Source of the DNA: Campylobacteraceae bacterium | Lineage (GTDB): Bacteria > Campylobacterota > Campylobacteria > Campylobacterales > Sulfurovaceae | Length of the DNA stretch: 63,955 nucleotides | Assembly: GCA_027068975.1 (NCBI GenBank) | Contig: JALXFN010000049.1 | Span: 1-63,955 of the forward strand | Direction of reading: 5' to 3' | Shown here: in pieces, positions 1 through 9,338 of the stretch | Numbering within the stretch: position 1 is the stretch's first letter | Layout of the letters: each line of letters begins with the position of its first letter | Program-made: the position numbers and the translations under genes | Notes under the pieces: model-generated | What the model was told of the DNA's origin: nothing | Seen by the model: the letters and a program-made list of their open reading frames with translations, nothing else | Database searches by the model: none

Positions 1-31
1 CAGTATATTGTTATCATTCTTTGTTCCATAA

Positions 32-253
32 TCTGCCTCTCACAGCTTTTATGGAACTCTACTATTTTTTTCCTTTATCTCTTTTCAACTAGCAGTTTGG
101 GTTAATGAAATAAAAAAAACTAGAACATGGTATGGTGGAACATACTATACAAAAAGAGATGAATATAACTATTTGTATCATGCAAAAGCATCACTAAAAT
201 TTAACCATGCTAAAAATAGATGGTACATTCAAACTAGTTATCCAAGTAAATAA
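32..253 (+). pseudogene. 3' fragment of an unrecognised coding sequence
   Basis: An open frame runs from just after a stop at 29-31 to a TAA at 251-253, directly abutting the next ATG. It has no ATG. Its protein-like part (about residues 25-73) is rich in Tyr, Lys and Trp and ends in TSYPSK. The 5' part of the frame passes through a repeat half-site at 81-104, which suggests that the original gene was cut there and only its 3' end survives. I do not recognise the family. It could instead be non-coding. Confidence 0.3.
81..104 (+). repeat. Half-site of the palindromic element found at 2711-2762
   Basis: AACTAGCAGTTTGGGTTA (87-104) is identical to the reverse complement of part of the left arm of the hairpin at 2711-2762, and the match extends into a preceding CTTTT. 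The two copies are inverted relative to each other and bracket about 2.6 kb of disrupted genes. Confidence 0.6.
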
Positions 254-1453
254 ATGAAAATAAAAGTTTTATATATAGCCATCTCTATGGCTATATTAGG
301 ATATCTATTTTTAGATAAAAAAAAATCAACTGCATATTCTAATACAACTTTAGACAAAAAATCTGCTATTATACATAAACCAAATTCCTTTCTTCACAAA
401 GATAAAGAAAAAAAACTAAATAATGAAAGTAAAAATATCCCTTTGAGTAAAATAATTAATACACAAGTAATTGAACCTGATGCAACTAAATTATGGAATA
501 TCCTTCAAAAAAGTGATTTTAATAGTTCTAATACAATTGAGATTCTAAATGAGCTATGGTTTGCACGTGGTGCTTTTAAATACTATAAAGAGTTGATTGA
601 AATAGCTAATAGTAGAGAGCTTCCTGATAACGTTCTAGCCAATTTAATAGCAGGTATTTCCACAGCTTATGAAGGAGATAGACATAATGAAAACTCATCT
701 GTACCCTTTAATCAAAAAGATAAAACTATTCAGAAATTTCTTACCAATCAAATAGAAAATCCAAAAGGTAAAGAGTCTTATTTTATGGCACTTGAGCGTA
801 TACGATTTACAATTGATTCAGAGGATATACAAGATAAAATGGATAAATTGTTAGAAGCTGATAATCTGCCAATTGAAAAGAGTGATATTTATGCTTTAAA
901 ATTACGTTTTTCAACATATACCTTGATGAATAGTGAAAATGAGTTGTTTCTATTAGAAAAAATTTCTCAAATGGATTCTATCAAAAATCCAAAATTACAA
1001 GAAGAATTATATGATTTTTCATATAGAATTAAAAGTAGTGAAGATGAAAATTTAGTACATAAATATCAAGAAATCTTAGAGAAAAATCCTATTGAAGTTA
1101 AGGATAAACCGATTGAGCCTGATAGTGAAAATATACCAATATTTGCAAATGATGAAGAGCTACAAGAGTATGCTGATGAACACATTTTACCTAAATATGA
1201 AGAGAAACTTCATGAACTCAATAGAGAAAAAGAGAAATATGCACAATATATAGAAGCATATTCATCTACACTAAATTCATTTGATGAGAAAATTGATTTC
1301 TATAAATCTAAGATAAAAAATGGAAATAAATTTGAGCAAGAGGCTATTTTATTTATGTTAGAAGAGAAGGCTGAATTAAGTAATGATACTAAGGATATAG
1401 AATTGATTGAACAGTTAAGAGTGGATTCTGACTTAGAAGGTCTATTTGGCTAA
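254..1453 (+). CDS. Membrane-anchored hypothetical protein, 399 aa
   Basis: I do not recognise the family. The first 25 residues form an uncleaved signal-anchor (Lys-rich start, then a hydrophobic helix IAISMAILGYLFL followed by DKKK), so the remainder is probably periplasmic. That remainder is charged, mostly alpha-helical and Lys/Glu-rich, with a coiled-coil-like stretch around residues 300-365. The ATG follows the stop of the upstream fragment directly and no Shine-Dalgarno is visible, so expression may once have depended on translational coupling. The gene overlaps the next ORF by 8 bases. Confidence 0.7.
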   Translation: MKIKVLYIAISMAILGYLFLDKKKSTAYSNTTLDKKSAIIHKPNSFLHKDKEKKLNNESKNIPLSKIINTQVIEPDATKLWNILQKSDFNSSNTIEILNELWFARGAFKYYKELIEIANSRELPDNVLANLIAGISTAYEGDRHNENSSVPFNQKDKTIQKFLTNQIENPKGKESYFMALERIRFTIDSEDIQDKMDKLLEADNLPIEKSDIYALKLRFSTYTLMNSENELFLLEKISQMDSIKNPKLQEELYDFSYRIKSSEDENLVHKYQEILEKNPIEVKDKPIEPDSENIPIFANDEELQEYADEHILPKYEEKLHELNREKEKYAQYIEAYSSTLNSFDEKIDFYKSKIKNGNKFEQEAILFMLEEKAELSNDTKDIELIEQLRVDSDLEGLFG

Positions 1454-1652
1454 AAAAACCTTTTCTAAAATAGCGACTGTCATAGAATATTATCATAATT
1501 TTCCTCCTAAAATATCTTCTAATAAATATAGAAAGCTAAAAGTTCCCAATGCAACAACCATTCAAGCAATGAAAGAGGCAGAACAAAATATTGGTGAAAC
1601 CATTAGTTTCGAGGAGTTTTTAGAGGAGAGCCAAGCTCAAACATCCCCATAA
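1446..1652 (+). pseudogene. Antitoxin-like ORF, 3' end replaced at a junction
   Basis: This ORF starts with TTG, overlaps the previous gene by 8 bases and would encode 68 aa. Residues 32-58 (PNATTIQAMKEAEQN, then ISFEEFLEE) resemble the C-terminal half of RelB/DinJ-type antitoxins. The last residues (SQAQTSP) are encoded antisense to the conserved catalytic region of the C11 protease fragment on the other strand, so the native C terminus was lost at a recombination junction near 1630. No toxin gene follows. The antitoxin assignment is an inference from a short motif only. Confidence 0.45.
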
Positions 1653-2145
1653 GACAAGCATCAAAGCCTAAAACATCTATTTTGACATCTACATCTAACG
1701 CCTTTTGTAGCTCTATGTTGTCTAAAAAGTCTTGAGCCGAGTCATCATAAGAGATGGCTATCTCTTCTATCTCCTCTTTAGGCACAAAGTAAAGCTCTCG
1801 TTTTCTATCGTAAATGTTAGCATCATCCACCCCCGAACCATGAGACCAAATCACCACCATAAGTTTGTCAGATGGGTAAGCCTTGGCTGACTCTTCTATA
1901 AAGCTCTTCAAAACAGCAGGGTCACCAGCATTGGTCTCACCCAAACGCTTTATCTCGGTGAGTTCCCCGTCTTTTATAAGGTAACGAATGGTCTCCTCCA
2001 CATCCACAAACTCCCAACGGTCAAGCTGTACTATAACGGTTATGTCACTGTTAAAAGAGCCTCTACGCAGACTTTCTAGGTCTTGCATGGCTGAATCGTT
2101 TAGGTTGTTGTCGGCTGATAGGTAGATTAGTAGGGTTAAGGTCAT
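1603..2145 (-). pseudogene. Clostripain-like (C11) cysteine protease, truncated
   Basis: The intact N-terminal part of a caspase-fold C11 peptidase. It has a good start (AAGGA seven bases before the ATG at 2145), the early strand LIYLSADNNLN, the catalytic His in WSHGSG (His102) and the catalytic Cys in GFDACLMGMFE (Cys164). Homology stops at about residue 171. The last nine residues are junk encoded opposite the antitoxin-like ORF. Family members are usually 350-400 aa and continue well past the catalytic Cys, so this 180-aa product lacks more than half of the protein and is probably inactive. The break lies near position 1630. Confidence 0.8.
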
Positions 2146-2238
2146 GGGGTTTCCTTTTTATTGGTTTTGTTTTTTGTTCCCCTTATAGTTGTATTTTTAC
2201 TTTGGTTAATTGACATAGGAGATTAACAATTTATATAG

Positions 2239-2658
2239 TTAATCTTTTATAAATGGTCCAATACAAGTTTTTAAACTTATATCTGTACAGAATGTAAATT
2301 GTTGAGGATTTTCTTTGATTATTAAATAGAGTTGTACTTTATCATTTGTCATATCCATAGTAGAACCTGTACAATCTTGTAATGCATTATCTTCTAAGAC
2401 AGTATCTGTCAAAAGATAGAGATTCTTATCTTTTGATATGGATTGAATACTATATTTTGCTTTTACCTTTTCCAAGTTGCTTTTTGACAATCGAATACCA
2501 CTTGGTAAAAACTTGTATGTTTCAATACAACCATTTTTTGGGTAAGTATAACTCCATGAACCAAGTAAAGGGTTATCTATATTTGTCTTATTTGTAGTTA
2601 CATTACATCCAATTAGTATTGAGATAGATAAGGTGATAAAATATTTTGCCTTATTCAT
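2239..2658 (-). CDS. Small lipoprotein with lipocalin-like sequence
   Basis: A 139-aa protein with a type II signal peptide: MNKAKYF, a hydrophobic helix, then lipobox LIGC with Cys18. After a short Asn/Thr linker comes NPLLGSWSYTYP, which resembles the start of lipocalin-like domains (G-x-W), followed by alternating beta-strand sequence with two or three Cys pairs. It probably sits on the periplasmic side of an envelope membrane. It lies alone between the broken C11 gene and the palindromic repeat. The specific function is unknown. Confidence 0.65.
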   Translation of the reverse strand: MNKAKYFITLSISILIGCNVTTNKTNIDNPLLGSWSYTYPKNGCIETYKFLPSGIRLSKSNLEKVKAKYSIQSISKDKNLYLLTDTVLEDNALQDCTGSTMDMTNDKVQLYLIIKENPQQFTFCTDISLKTCIGPFIKD

Positions 2659-2710
2659 AGATTTCCTTTTTTGATTAGAGTTTATTATGGTCAGCTACTT
2701 AAGTTTAATT

Positions 2711-2762
2711 ATAACCCAAACTGCTAGTTAAAAGCCAATTTTTGATTAGCAGTTTGGGTTAT
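2711..2762. repeat. 52-nt palindromic element (MITE/REP-like)
   Basis: The two 23-base arms (2711-2733 and 2740-2762) pair along their whole length around a six-base loop. The outer 15 bp (ATAACCCAAACTGCT) pair perfectly and the inner eight include two G-T wobbles. A related half-site, inverted, lies at 81-104. It could double as a terminator but lacks a clear U-run on the outward strands. Confidence 0.7.
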
Positions 2763-2902
2763 TTTAATATGCTTTAAACCATAATACAATATAATAAAAC
2801 ATAATATATTTTATTATGTTAAACATAAATCTATTGATTAGGGGATAGTTAGCTTTATAAACGACATACTATTTTATGTTGAAATTAAATAAGGACTCAA
2901 CT

Positions 2903-4270
2903 ATGAACCACAAAAAGCTACTAACAATTATCATACTAACTATGCAGATTTTATCTGCTACAGGAATAGAAGAGGAGTTAAACTCTGGAGATGTTATTAA
3001 CAAATCTATAGAACAAATGGAGAAACACTACTATAAAATAAAAGTGCCTAAAAACAGAAGCATAAGAGTTGACTTAACAAAGCTTAGTGCAGATGTTGAC
3101 CTCTATGTAAAAAGAGATAAAATACCTACTATTAGGTCAAATGACTGCTTCTCTTCAAACAGTAACACAGATAATGAAGAGTGTATTTTAAACAATGAAG
3201 ATAAAGAGTCTTTCTACCATATTTTTGTATATGGATTTAAAACAGCTGACTATCAACTCTCTGTCTTTGTAGAAGAGCTAGAAGATATACCTGTTTTGAC
3301 TCATGAAGAGAGACGAGATAGTGTTAAAAGAGGAGAATCAAAAAATTATAAAATCCCTGCAAAAAAGGCTGAAACAGTAAAGGTTAAGCTTTTTAATTTA
3401 ACAGAAAATGCTAATTTAAGACTTAGAATTGGAAGAAAATCAAACAGACATAGTTTTGATTGTAAATCAATAAATGGTGGCACAAAAGATGATAGTTGTT
3501 CTGTAACTTTAAAGAGTGATAATGATGTCTATGTTAATGTAGATGGGTATAGAAGTGCTAACTACTCCATATCATTAGTTACAACAGTAGATAACTTCCC
3601 TAAAAAAGTACTATTAAATGGTAATGGAAATCCAGAAAATGGTGTCTACATTAAATATGTGAAAGATAAGAGAAAAGCTTATATCTTTGTAGATAAAAAG
3701 AGTAGATATTTTGAAAAACATAAAGGAGTAACAACTGTAGATATCTCTGACAAAGAGCATCCTATTATTACTATGCACTCTACTACAGTATATTCGAATC
3801 CTAGAAATTTTTATATAACAGAAAATGGAAATATATTAGTATTTACATATACAGACACTCATCAATATATGGGAACGATAAATCTTAATACTTTAGAGCT
3901 TGTAGACAATGTTATGTTAACACATGAAGGTTGGGGTGCTTGGGCTAGTTTATCAAAAACTAATACAAATGTAGACCTCTTCTATACCATTCATGATACA
4001 CCTGAACAAGGTCTTTATAGATATTATCATGTATCTGAAGATGGACATATTAGTAAAATCTCAGGAATTGATGCAGGAGGAAGTGACTACCATTATATTT
4101 GGGAGCAAGGACCAATAGGTACAGATAAGTACTTTATAACCTATTTAGATGAACATGCATCAGGAAATACACAATATTTAAAATTTACAAAAAAAATTTA
4201 TGATATAAGTAACCTACCTGATATGCCACTTATAGATACTATTGTTACTGAAGAGGAGCGACCTATTTAG
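2903..4270 (+). CDS. Exported protein with two PPC-type domains
   Basis: The start at 2903 is preferred over an in-frame ATG at 2876, because AAGGA lies seven bases upstream and the protein then opens with a clean signal peptide (MNHKKLLTIIILTMQILSATG). Two tandem pre-peptidase C-terminal (PPC) beta-sandwich units follow: each has a YYKIKVP/NYKIPA strand, a Val-Asp-Leu-x-Leu-like core, a Cys pair and a YxLSVFV/YSISLV end. The C-terminal ~230 residues look beta-propeller-like (repeated DISDKEHP-type turns and short strands). PPC domains usually accompany secreted enzymes, but no catalytic motif is visible here. Its role is probably in binding or assembly outside the cytoplasm. Confidence 0.75.
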   Translation: MNHKKLLTIIILTMQILSATGIEEELNSGDVINKSIEQMEKHYYKIKVPKNRSIRVDLTKLSADVDLYVKRDKIPTIRSNDCFSSNSNTDNEECILNNEDKESFYHIFVYGFKTADYQLSVFVEELEDIPVLTHEERRDSVKRGESKNYKIPAKKAETVKVKLFNLTENANLRLRIGRKSNRHSFDCKSINGGTKDDSCSVTLKSDNDVYVNVDGYRSANYSISLVTTVDNFPKKVLLNGNGNPENGVYIKYVKDKRKAYIFVDKKSRYFEKHKGVTTVDISDKEHPIITMHSTTVYSNPRNFYITENGNILVFTYTDTHQYMGTINLNTLELVDNVMLTHEGWGAWASLSKTNTNVDLFYTIHDTPEQGLYRYYHVSEDGHISKISGIDAGGSDYHYIWEQGPIGTDKYFITYLDEHASGNTQYLKFTKKIYDISNLPDMPLIDTIVTEEERPI

Positions 4271-4462
4271 AGAAGATTAACGTAAGAGAAAAAGCACTTA
4301 TTCTAACTATTAGTTTCATTAAACTTAAAAAATATTTTATTTTAATTTTAAGAATTTTTTTTGGGATTCTAATTATAAAGATTATGCTATCATCATCGGA
4401 AAAAGTTATAAAAAATATAAGTTTTTATAATTTATTTTGGAAATAGTTAAATGGGAGAAAAG

Positions 4463-7400
4463 ATGAAACAGATAGTTATGTTTGGGTTGCTTGTAATGGC
4501 GTTTACCTCTTGTGGTAGTGTCTCTACCAGTTGTGGTGACTCCTCTACGGGATGTAGCAACAATAGTAATAATGCTGCTCAACGTCTAGTTGATGATAAT
4601 GATACAGTAGCTGATGACAATAATACAGAGGTTAAAGTAGTTGATATATTGCCACCAGCGATTGTAGATTTGAATAAAACGCATAATCCCAATAAGACAG
4701 TAACAGTTTATGTGCATGGATTTAGTGGGCATGGTGCAGGTAAAACAGATACGGTATATGGGGAAGATGAGCATGAGAGTTTTATGGATGATATTCCAGT
4801 ATTTTTAGCTTTGCCAACCATTAACAATCCTAAAGATGAAAACAAAACAAATGTTTTTGCTGCTACAAGTTACTATGGAGACACCCCTCCTAGTTACTAT
4901 ACAAAACAAGATATTAAAGATATTGAAGCTGTTACAGAGGAGTTTGGAGGAGGAATACCTCGTTATGCTCTGGTAGTTGCTAAATATGCTAAACATCTTA
5001 TGAAAAGAACTGGTGCAAAACAGGTCAATTTTGTAAGTGGTAGTATGGGGGCTTTAGTGACTCGTTATCTTATTGAAAAGAATCTAGAGGGACTTGCAGG
5101 TGACAAAAAAATAGCACGTTGGTTGACTCTTGAAGGGGTTGTCAATGGTAACTATGCAGCGAGTAATGATGATTTACTAAAAATAGTCAAGCTTTTTGAG
5201 CGACCCAATATTGATGTTGACCACATGAGTTATGATTGGATTGAAGATAATCTTGCATCGGGGAGAACAACAGCAACAAGCCCTTACTATAAAGATATTT
5301 TAGTAGGACATGAAACCTCTACAAAAGATGATTTAAAAGAACATGCATTAACATGGTTATTGGTCGCAAATGGGCAATATCAACCCAATGATGCTTATCA
5401 GACAGTTGAAGATACCTATTTTCATGATATCTCTGACTCATCTAAATTTAAAGGATTGCCTCCAACACATAGTTATTTTCACGAAAACCATTTAAGCATT
5501 AAAAACAACAAAGGCGTGTGGGCAGAGATAGGAACATTTTTAACCTCTAATAAACGGGTTAAAATTACCCTAACAAAAGCAAAAATATTTAATAAGCATG
5601 AACATGATATCAAAATAAAAGCTTTTGGACATACTATTTTTAGCCGAACCAACCCAGCAGAAGTGGTCTTTAGTTCTAAAATATTTTCTCCTGAAGTTAA
5701 AAGACGCTGGAAGATTAACGATGCGATTTCCAATATAAATATACATGGGGCTGTTCCAGGTGTTGTAAAATATCGGCATAGTGGTGACGAAGAGATTGTA
5801 AACAAAGTCCTTTTTGATGATTTGGTTTTAGAAAATGAAAAAGAGTTACAGCTTGACTTAGATGTTAATGAAATTGACCAAGACTTTAGATATGGTGTTC
5901 ATGAAAATTTATTAAAAACAGTTGATAGAGATTATGATTATATAGGCTCCTCAAGTGTCAAGGTTCCTTTAAAAGAGGGAACCTATTCATTTAAAAATGA
6001 GTACTATAACTATGATGTTAAGGTAGAGTTGTTTGATTATGATTTCCCAATTTTAGGTGATGCATCCGTCTCTAACAGTGACTTACTTGCAACTATAAAT
6101 CACTTCTATAAATCTATTCTAAAAAGAGAACCGACCCAAAAAGAGAGTGCTGAGTGGTTAGAGTACCTAAAAGTTGACCCATACAACAATGTAAAGGTCT
6201 TAGGAAAAGCTCTGTTAAACACAAAAGAGGTAGAAGCTTTAGATGATGAAAATTATTTAGAACGTGCAAATCTTGCTTTTGCAAACAACCAAGTTACCTT
6301 ACAACATGATACAAAAGATGAAGGTCTAAAAGAGATTGTAGAGTCAGATGAGAGTAGACTCTTTTTAGATTCACTCTTTGGAGAACAAGCAGGAGACAGT
6401 AGCCGATTAGGTGAGAGAGGGGAGCTTATATCTTTTGAAAAAGTCACGTCAAAAGATGCCAATTATATGAAACAACTCTATCAGCCACTATTAAAAAATT
6501 ATCCTGCACTTGCAAATAGCAAATATTATGGTGTAGAGGCATATAAAGTTGTCTATACCACCGTTGATGAGAACAATCAAAAAATTAACGCATCAGGACT
6601 CATTACCCTACCACTTAATGTAAAAAAACCAGTAGCATTGGTTAGTGACCAACATGGTACACTGTTTGGGGACAAATATGCACCATCTGAACATGCACCA
6701 CTAAAAACAACTGGTGCATTAATCTCTACCTTAAAGGGACAAGCAGTAGCCATGCCAGACTATATTGGTTATGGGATTACATCTAAATCATATCACCCTT
6801 ATCAAGTTAAAGAGAGTTTAGCTCCAGTGGTAGTTGACCTTATTTTAGCAAGTAAAGAGTTTATGAACAAGAGACATATAGAGAGTAACAACAAACTCTT
6901 CCTCACTGGTTACTCTGAAGGTGGCTATGCAACCATGGCTGCACTTGAACTCTTAGAAAAAGAGTATGGTGATACTATCCCCGTTACAGCAGCAGCTCCT
7001 ATGGCTGGTTCGTATGACATGAAAGGTACAGCAGATTATATTTTATTGAGTAAAGATGAGTATTCAGAGCCTCATCTTCCTCTCTTTTTACTCTACAGTT
7101 ATAACCGATATTATAAATGGGACATTTTAGGAAGTATAATACAAGCTCCTATTTATGAGCAAATAACGACTTATGTAGCTGAAAAAGAGAAAGGGAATAT
7201 AATCGAAACTGATTTCCCAATAGAGCGTAGTAAACTTTATGAAGAGAGTTTTTTAAGCAGTTACAAAAATGGTGAAGAGACTCAGTTAAATGATGCTCTA
7301 AAAGAGAACTCTTTAATGGATTGGAAACCAACCATGCCAATACACCTTTTCCACTGTAAAGGTGATAAAGTTGTTCCATCATTCAACTCACAGAATGCTT

Positions 7401-7522
7401 ATGATAGCTTTGTAAAAAACGGTTCAACATCAACAAAGTTAATTTTAAAAGATGGTGGAACACATGATAGTTGTTCTATTCCTTTGTATTTGGAAGCGTT
7501 TGCGTGGTTTGATACACTCTAA
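4463..7522 (+). CDS. Large lipoprotein with two alpha/beta-hydrolase (lipase/esterase) domains
   Basis: Starting at 4463 (GGAGA just upstream; an in-frame ATG at 4451 is less likely) gives a lipoprotein signal with lipobox AFTSC. After an Asn/Asp/Cys-rich linker, the first hydrolase domain has VYVHGFSGHG (oxyanion-type HG) and nucleophile motif GSMGA (Ser near residue 194). A middle segment (NHFYKSILKREPT and onward) resembles a DUF4214-like helical module. The C-terminal domain has GYSEGGYA (Ser near 820), Asp in CKGDKVVP and His in GGTHDSC, a complete triad as in secretory lipases. Overall length is about 1019 aa. Fusing two hydrolases in one lipoprotein is unusual. The substrate is unknown; an ester or lipid is likely. 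Confidence 0.85.
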   Translation: MKQIVMFGLLVMAFTSCGSVSTSCGDSSTGCSNNSNNAAQRLVDDNDTVADDNNTEVKVVDILPPAIVDLNKTHNPNKTVTVYVHGFSGHGAGKTDTVYGEDEHESFMDDIPVFLALPTINNPKDENKTNVFAATSYYGDTPPSYYTKQDIKDIEAVTEEFGGGIPRYALVVAKYAKHLMKRTGAKQVNFVSGSMGALVTRYLIEKNLEGLAGDKKIARWLTLEGVVNGNYAASNDDLLKIVKLFERPNIDVDHMSYDWIEDNLASGRTTATSPYYKDILVGHETSTKDDLKEHALTWLLVANGQYQPNDAYQTVEDTYFHDISDSSKFKGLPPTHSYFHENHLSIKNNKGVWAEIGTFLTSNKRVKITLTKAKIFNKHEHDIKIKAFGHTIFSRTNPAEVVFSSKIFSPEVKRRWKINDAISNINIHGAVPGVVKYRHSGDEEIVNKVLFDDLVLENEKELQLDLDVNEIDQDFRYGVHENLLKTVDRDYDYIGSSSVKVPLKEGTYSFKNEYYNYDVKVELFDYDFPILGDASVSNSDLLATINHFYKSILKREPTQKESAEWLEYLKVDPYNNVKVLGKALLNTKEVEALDDENYLERANLAFANNQVTLQHDTKDEGLKEIVESDESRLFLDSLFGEQAGDSSRLGERGELISFEKVTSKDANYMKQLYQPLLKNYPALANSKYYGVEAYKVVYTTVDENNQKINASGLITLPLNVKKPVALVSDQHGTLFGDKYAPSEHAPLKTTGALISTLKGQAVAMPDYIGYGITSKSYHPYQVKESLAPVVVDLILASKEFMNKRHIESNNKLFLTGYSEGGYATMAALELLEKEYGDTIPVTAAAPMAGSYDMKGTADYILLSKDEYSEPHLPLFLLYSYNRYYKWDILGSIIQAPIYEQITTYVAEKEKGNIIETDFPIERSKLYEESFLSSYKNGEETQLNDALKENSLMDWKPTMPIHLFHCKGDKVVPSFNSQNAYDSFVKNGSTSTKLILKDGGTHDSCSIPLYLEAFAWFDTL

Positions 7523-7528
7523 AAGAGA

Positions 7529-7552
7529 TAGGGGGGTAAAAATCACCCCCTA
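7529..7552. terminator. Hairpin terminator between convergent genes
   Basis: TAGGGGGGT and ACCCCCTA pair around an AAAAATC loop, immediately after the stop of the double-hydrolase gene and before the stop of the convergent pectate-lyase-like gene. It probably serves both directions. Confidence 0.75.
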
Positions 7553-7580
7553 CTTAGCTATTTTAAAGTATAGCATACAA

Positions 7581-9338
7581 CTATCTCTTGTCATTTGCTA
7601 ACATATGAAAGTCACCTGCAATATCAGCAAGATACAGCTCTAAATCGGTATACCCTGCATTATTAATAACAAGATAGTCACCCATATGCCATTTTCTATC
7701 TGCACGAACAACATTATTGTTAGCTACATCAGGGTCAAGGTGATGGGAGAGTTCCCAACTATTGGGCATACCATCCCTATCGGTATCGTATTGGTCTAAA
7801 TCAACAGCTGCTTGAGTACTATATTGAGGATAAACAAAGCGTACAGAGTTCCCTAACGCAGTTGTTCCTTTATATTCAGCTATAGTTTTAGGTCCTCCAT
7901 TATTTTTTGCCCACTGGTTGATATATATTTTATCTATCTCATCATCTATATAGCTTGTACCATCTTTTTTAAATCGTATATTTCCCCCCACATTGTCTAA
8001 GATATTTGATTTTACTTTATCTGCCTCTAAAACAGTCACTTTATAAGGTGAATCTGTAGGTTTATCTCTCAAAATAAGATTATGCTCATCTTTTGTAAGA
8101 TTGGTACGTGGATAAGGATGGTTTGTTGTATTTTTCCATCTAAAAAGCATCTGTGTTGGGTCTTTTTGAATTTTATTACTAATGTCAAGTATATTTTCTA
8201 CTGGGTCTAAAAATAAGTTACCAGATATATAGTAGTTTGGTTTGTTCAATAATATCTGATTCTTTACAATTGGCATAAAGTTTCCAAAGTCATAGAGTAA
8301 CAGGTTTTCATTACTAAACTCTGGAGAGTATGTTGTTCTTTGAAATACATTATTGATAAAGTCATTTTTTGAATTTCCTGCAGTTCTTGCGAGTCTTTGT
8401 GTTCCATCACCTAAAAAACCATAAGAGTAGTTGTTGATGATTCTAAATTTTCCAGCATCACTTCCTGCTATGTTAGGAAGCCTATGGCTTACACCTATGT
8501 AGGCATTTTTAGTAATAGTAAACTCACCCATCATGTTCCACTCATTATATTTACCACCATGCCCTTTTCTTCCTAAAAGCATACCTACATTGTGATTATG
8601 TTGATTTGCTTCTACATCTGACGGAATCATCTCACCTTCATGTATGAGTGAGCGTTGTACAGTGATGTCGCCTAGTACCTTTCTTGGTGTTAGAAAATAG
8701 TTTGTAATAATAAATCCATACGATGACCAACCAGAAGTAACATGGTCAATAATCATACGATTTACATCTATAAATCGTAGGCTTGGTACATGTTGTTGTT
8801 TGTCTTCGGGTCTGTAAAACCACTGCCAGTTATAACGACTATCAAAATATCGTAATATTATATTTTCTTGTCCTGCTATAGTAAATGCCTCTTCACCACG
8901 ACGCAAGTCTATACCTTTATTAGCTAAGTGAACACCTCCCTTGTCATTGGCTGTTTGTCCAGCAAGTGTAAAGTTACTATATTTATCAAACTCCTCATTA
9001 AAGGTATCAAAGGTACCATTTGTTTTTTTAATTCTCTTTCTTTGCCCAAGGGATATTGCTTTTTCTATATTAAACCTACCTCCGATGGCAAAAACAATTG
9101 TTCTTTTACCTTCTGTAAGCAGTGCCTCTCTCAAACTTCCATTTCCATCTGCATCTCTATTGGTCACATAGATAACTTTTCCACCACGACCACCACTTGA
9201 CTTTGCCCCTGCACCCTCTGCTGTAGGAAAGGCTTTAAGTTCATTTAGAGTGATAGTGTTAACATTAGTGTTAGAATTACTTTTACACCCACTTAAAAAC
9301 AGACCAATAATAATTGATATATAAAATAACTTTTTCAT
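7581..9338 (-). CDS. Pectate-lyase-like lipoprotein (PL1-type beta-helix)
   Basis: The start at 9338 has AAGGA eight bases upstream. Upstream in-frame ATGs at 9368 and 9356 lack this. The signal ends in lipobox FLSGC. The mature N terminus carries the hallmark opening of family-1 polysaccharide lyases (FPTAEGAGAKSSGGRGGK, then VTNRDADGNGSLREAL), followed by parallel beta-helix sequence with many short V/I-rich rungs and Asn/Gly turns. A calcium-type motif DTDRDGMPNSWE sits near the C terminus, as in many secreted pectate lyases. It probably cleaves uronate-containing polysaccharide by beta-elimination at the cell surface. Substrate specificity cannot be read from the sequence. Confidence 0.85.
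   Translation of the reverse strand: MKKLFYISIIIGLFLSGCKSNSNTNVNTITLNELKAFPTAEGAGAKSSGGRGGKVIYVTNRDADGNGSLREALLTEGKRTIVFAIGGRFNIEKAISLGQRKRIKKTNGTFDTFNEEFDKYSNFTLAGQTANDKGGVHLANKGIDLRRGEEAFTIAGQENIILRYFDSRYNWQWFYRPEDKQQHVPSLRFIDVNRMIIDHVTSGWSSYGFIITNYFLTPRKVLGDITVQRSLIHEGEMIPSDVEANQHNHNVGMLLGRKGHGGKYNEWNMMGEFTITKNAYIGVSHRLPNIAGSDAGKFRIINNYSYGFLGDGTQRLARTAGNSKNDFINNVFQRTTYSPEFSNENLLLYDFGNFMPIVKNQILLNKPNYYISGNLFLDPVENILDISNKIQKDPTQMLFRWKNTTNHPYPRTNLTKDEHNLILRDKPTDSPYKVTVLEADKVKSNILDNVGGNIRFKKDGTSYIDDEIDKIYINQWAKNNGGPKTIAEYKGTTALGNSVRFVYPQYSTQAAVDLDQYDTDRDGMPNSWELSHHLDPDVANNNVVRADRKWHMGDYLVINNAGYTDLELYLADIAGDFHMLANDKR

Noticed and set aside
1446-1652. A complete type II toxin-antitoxin system
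   Set aside because: No toxin gene is adjacent and the antitoxin-like ORF has lost its own C terminus at a junction.
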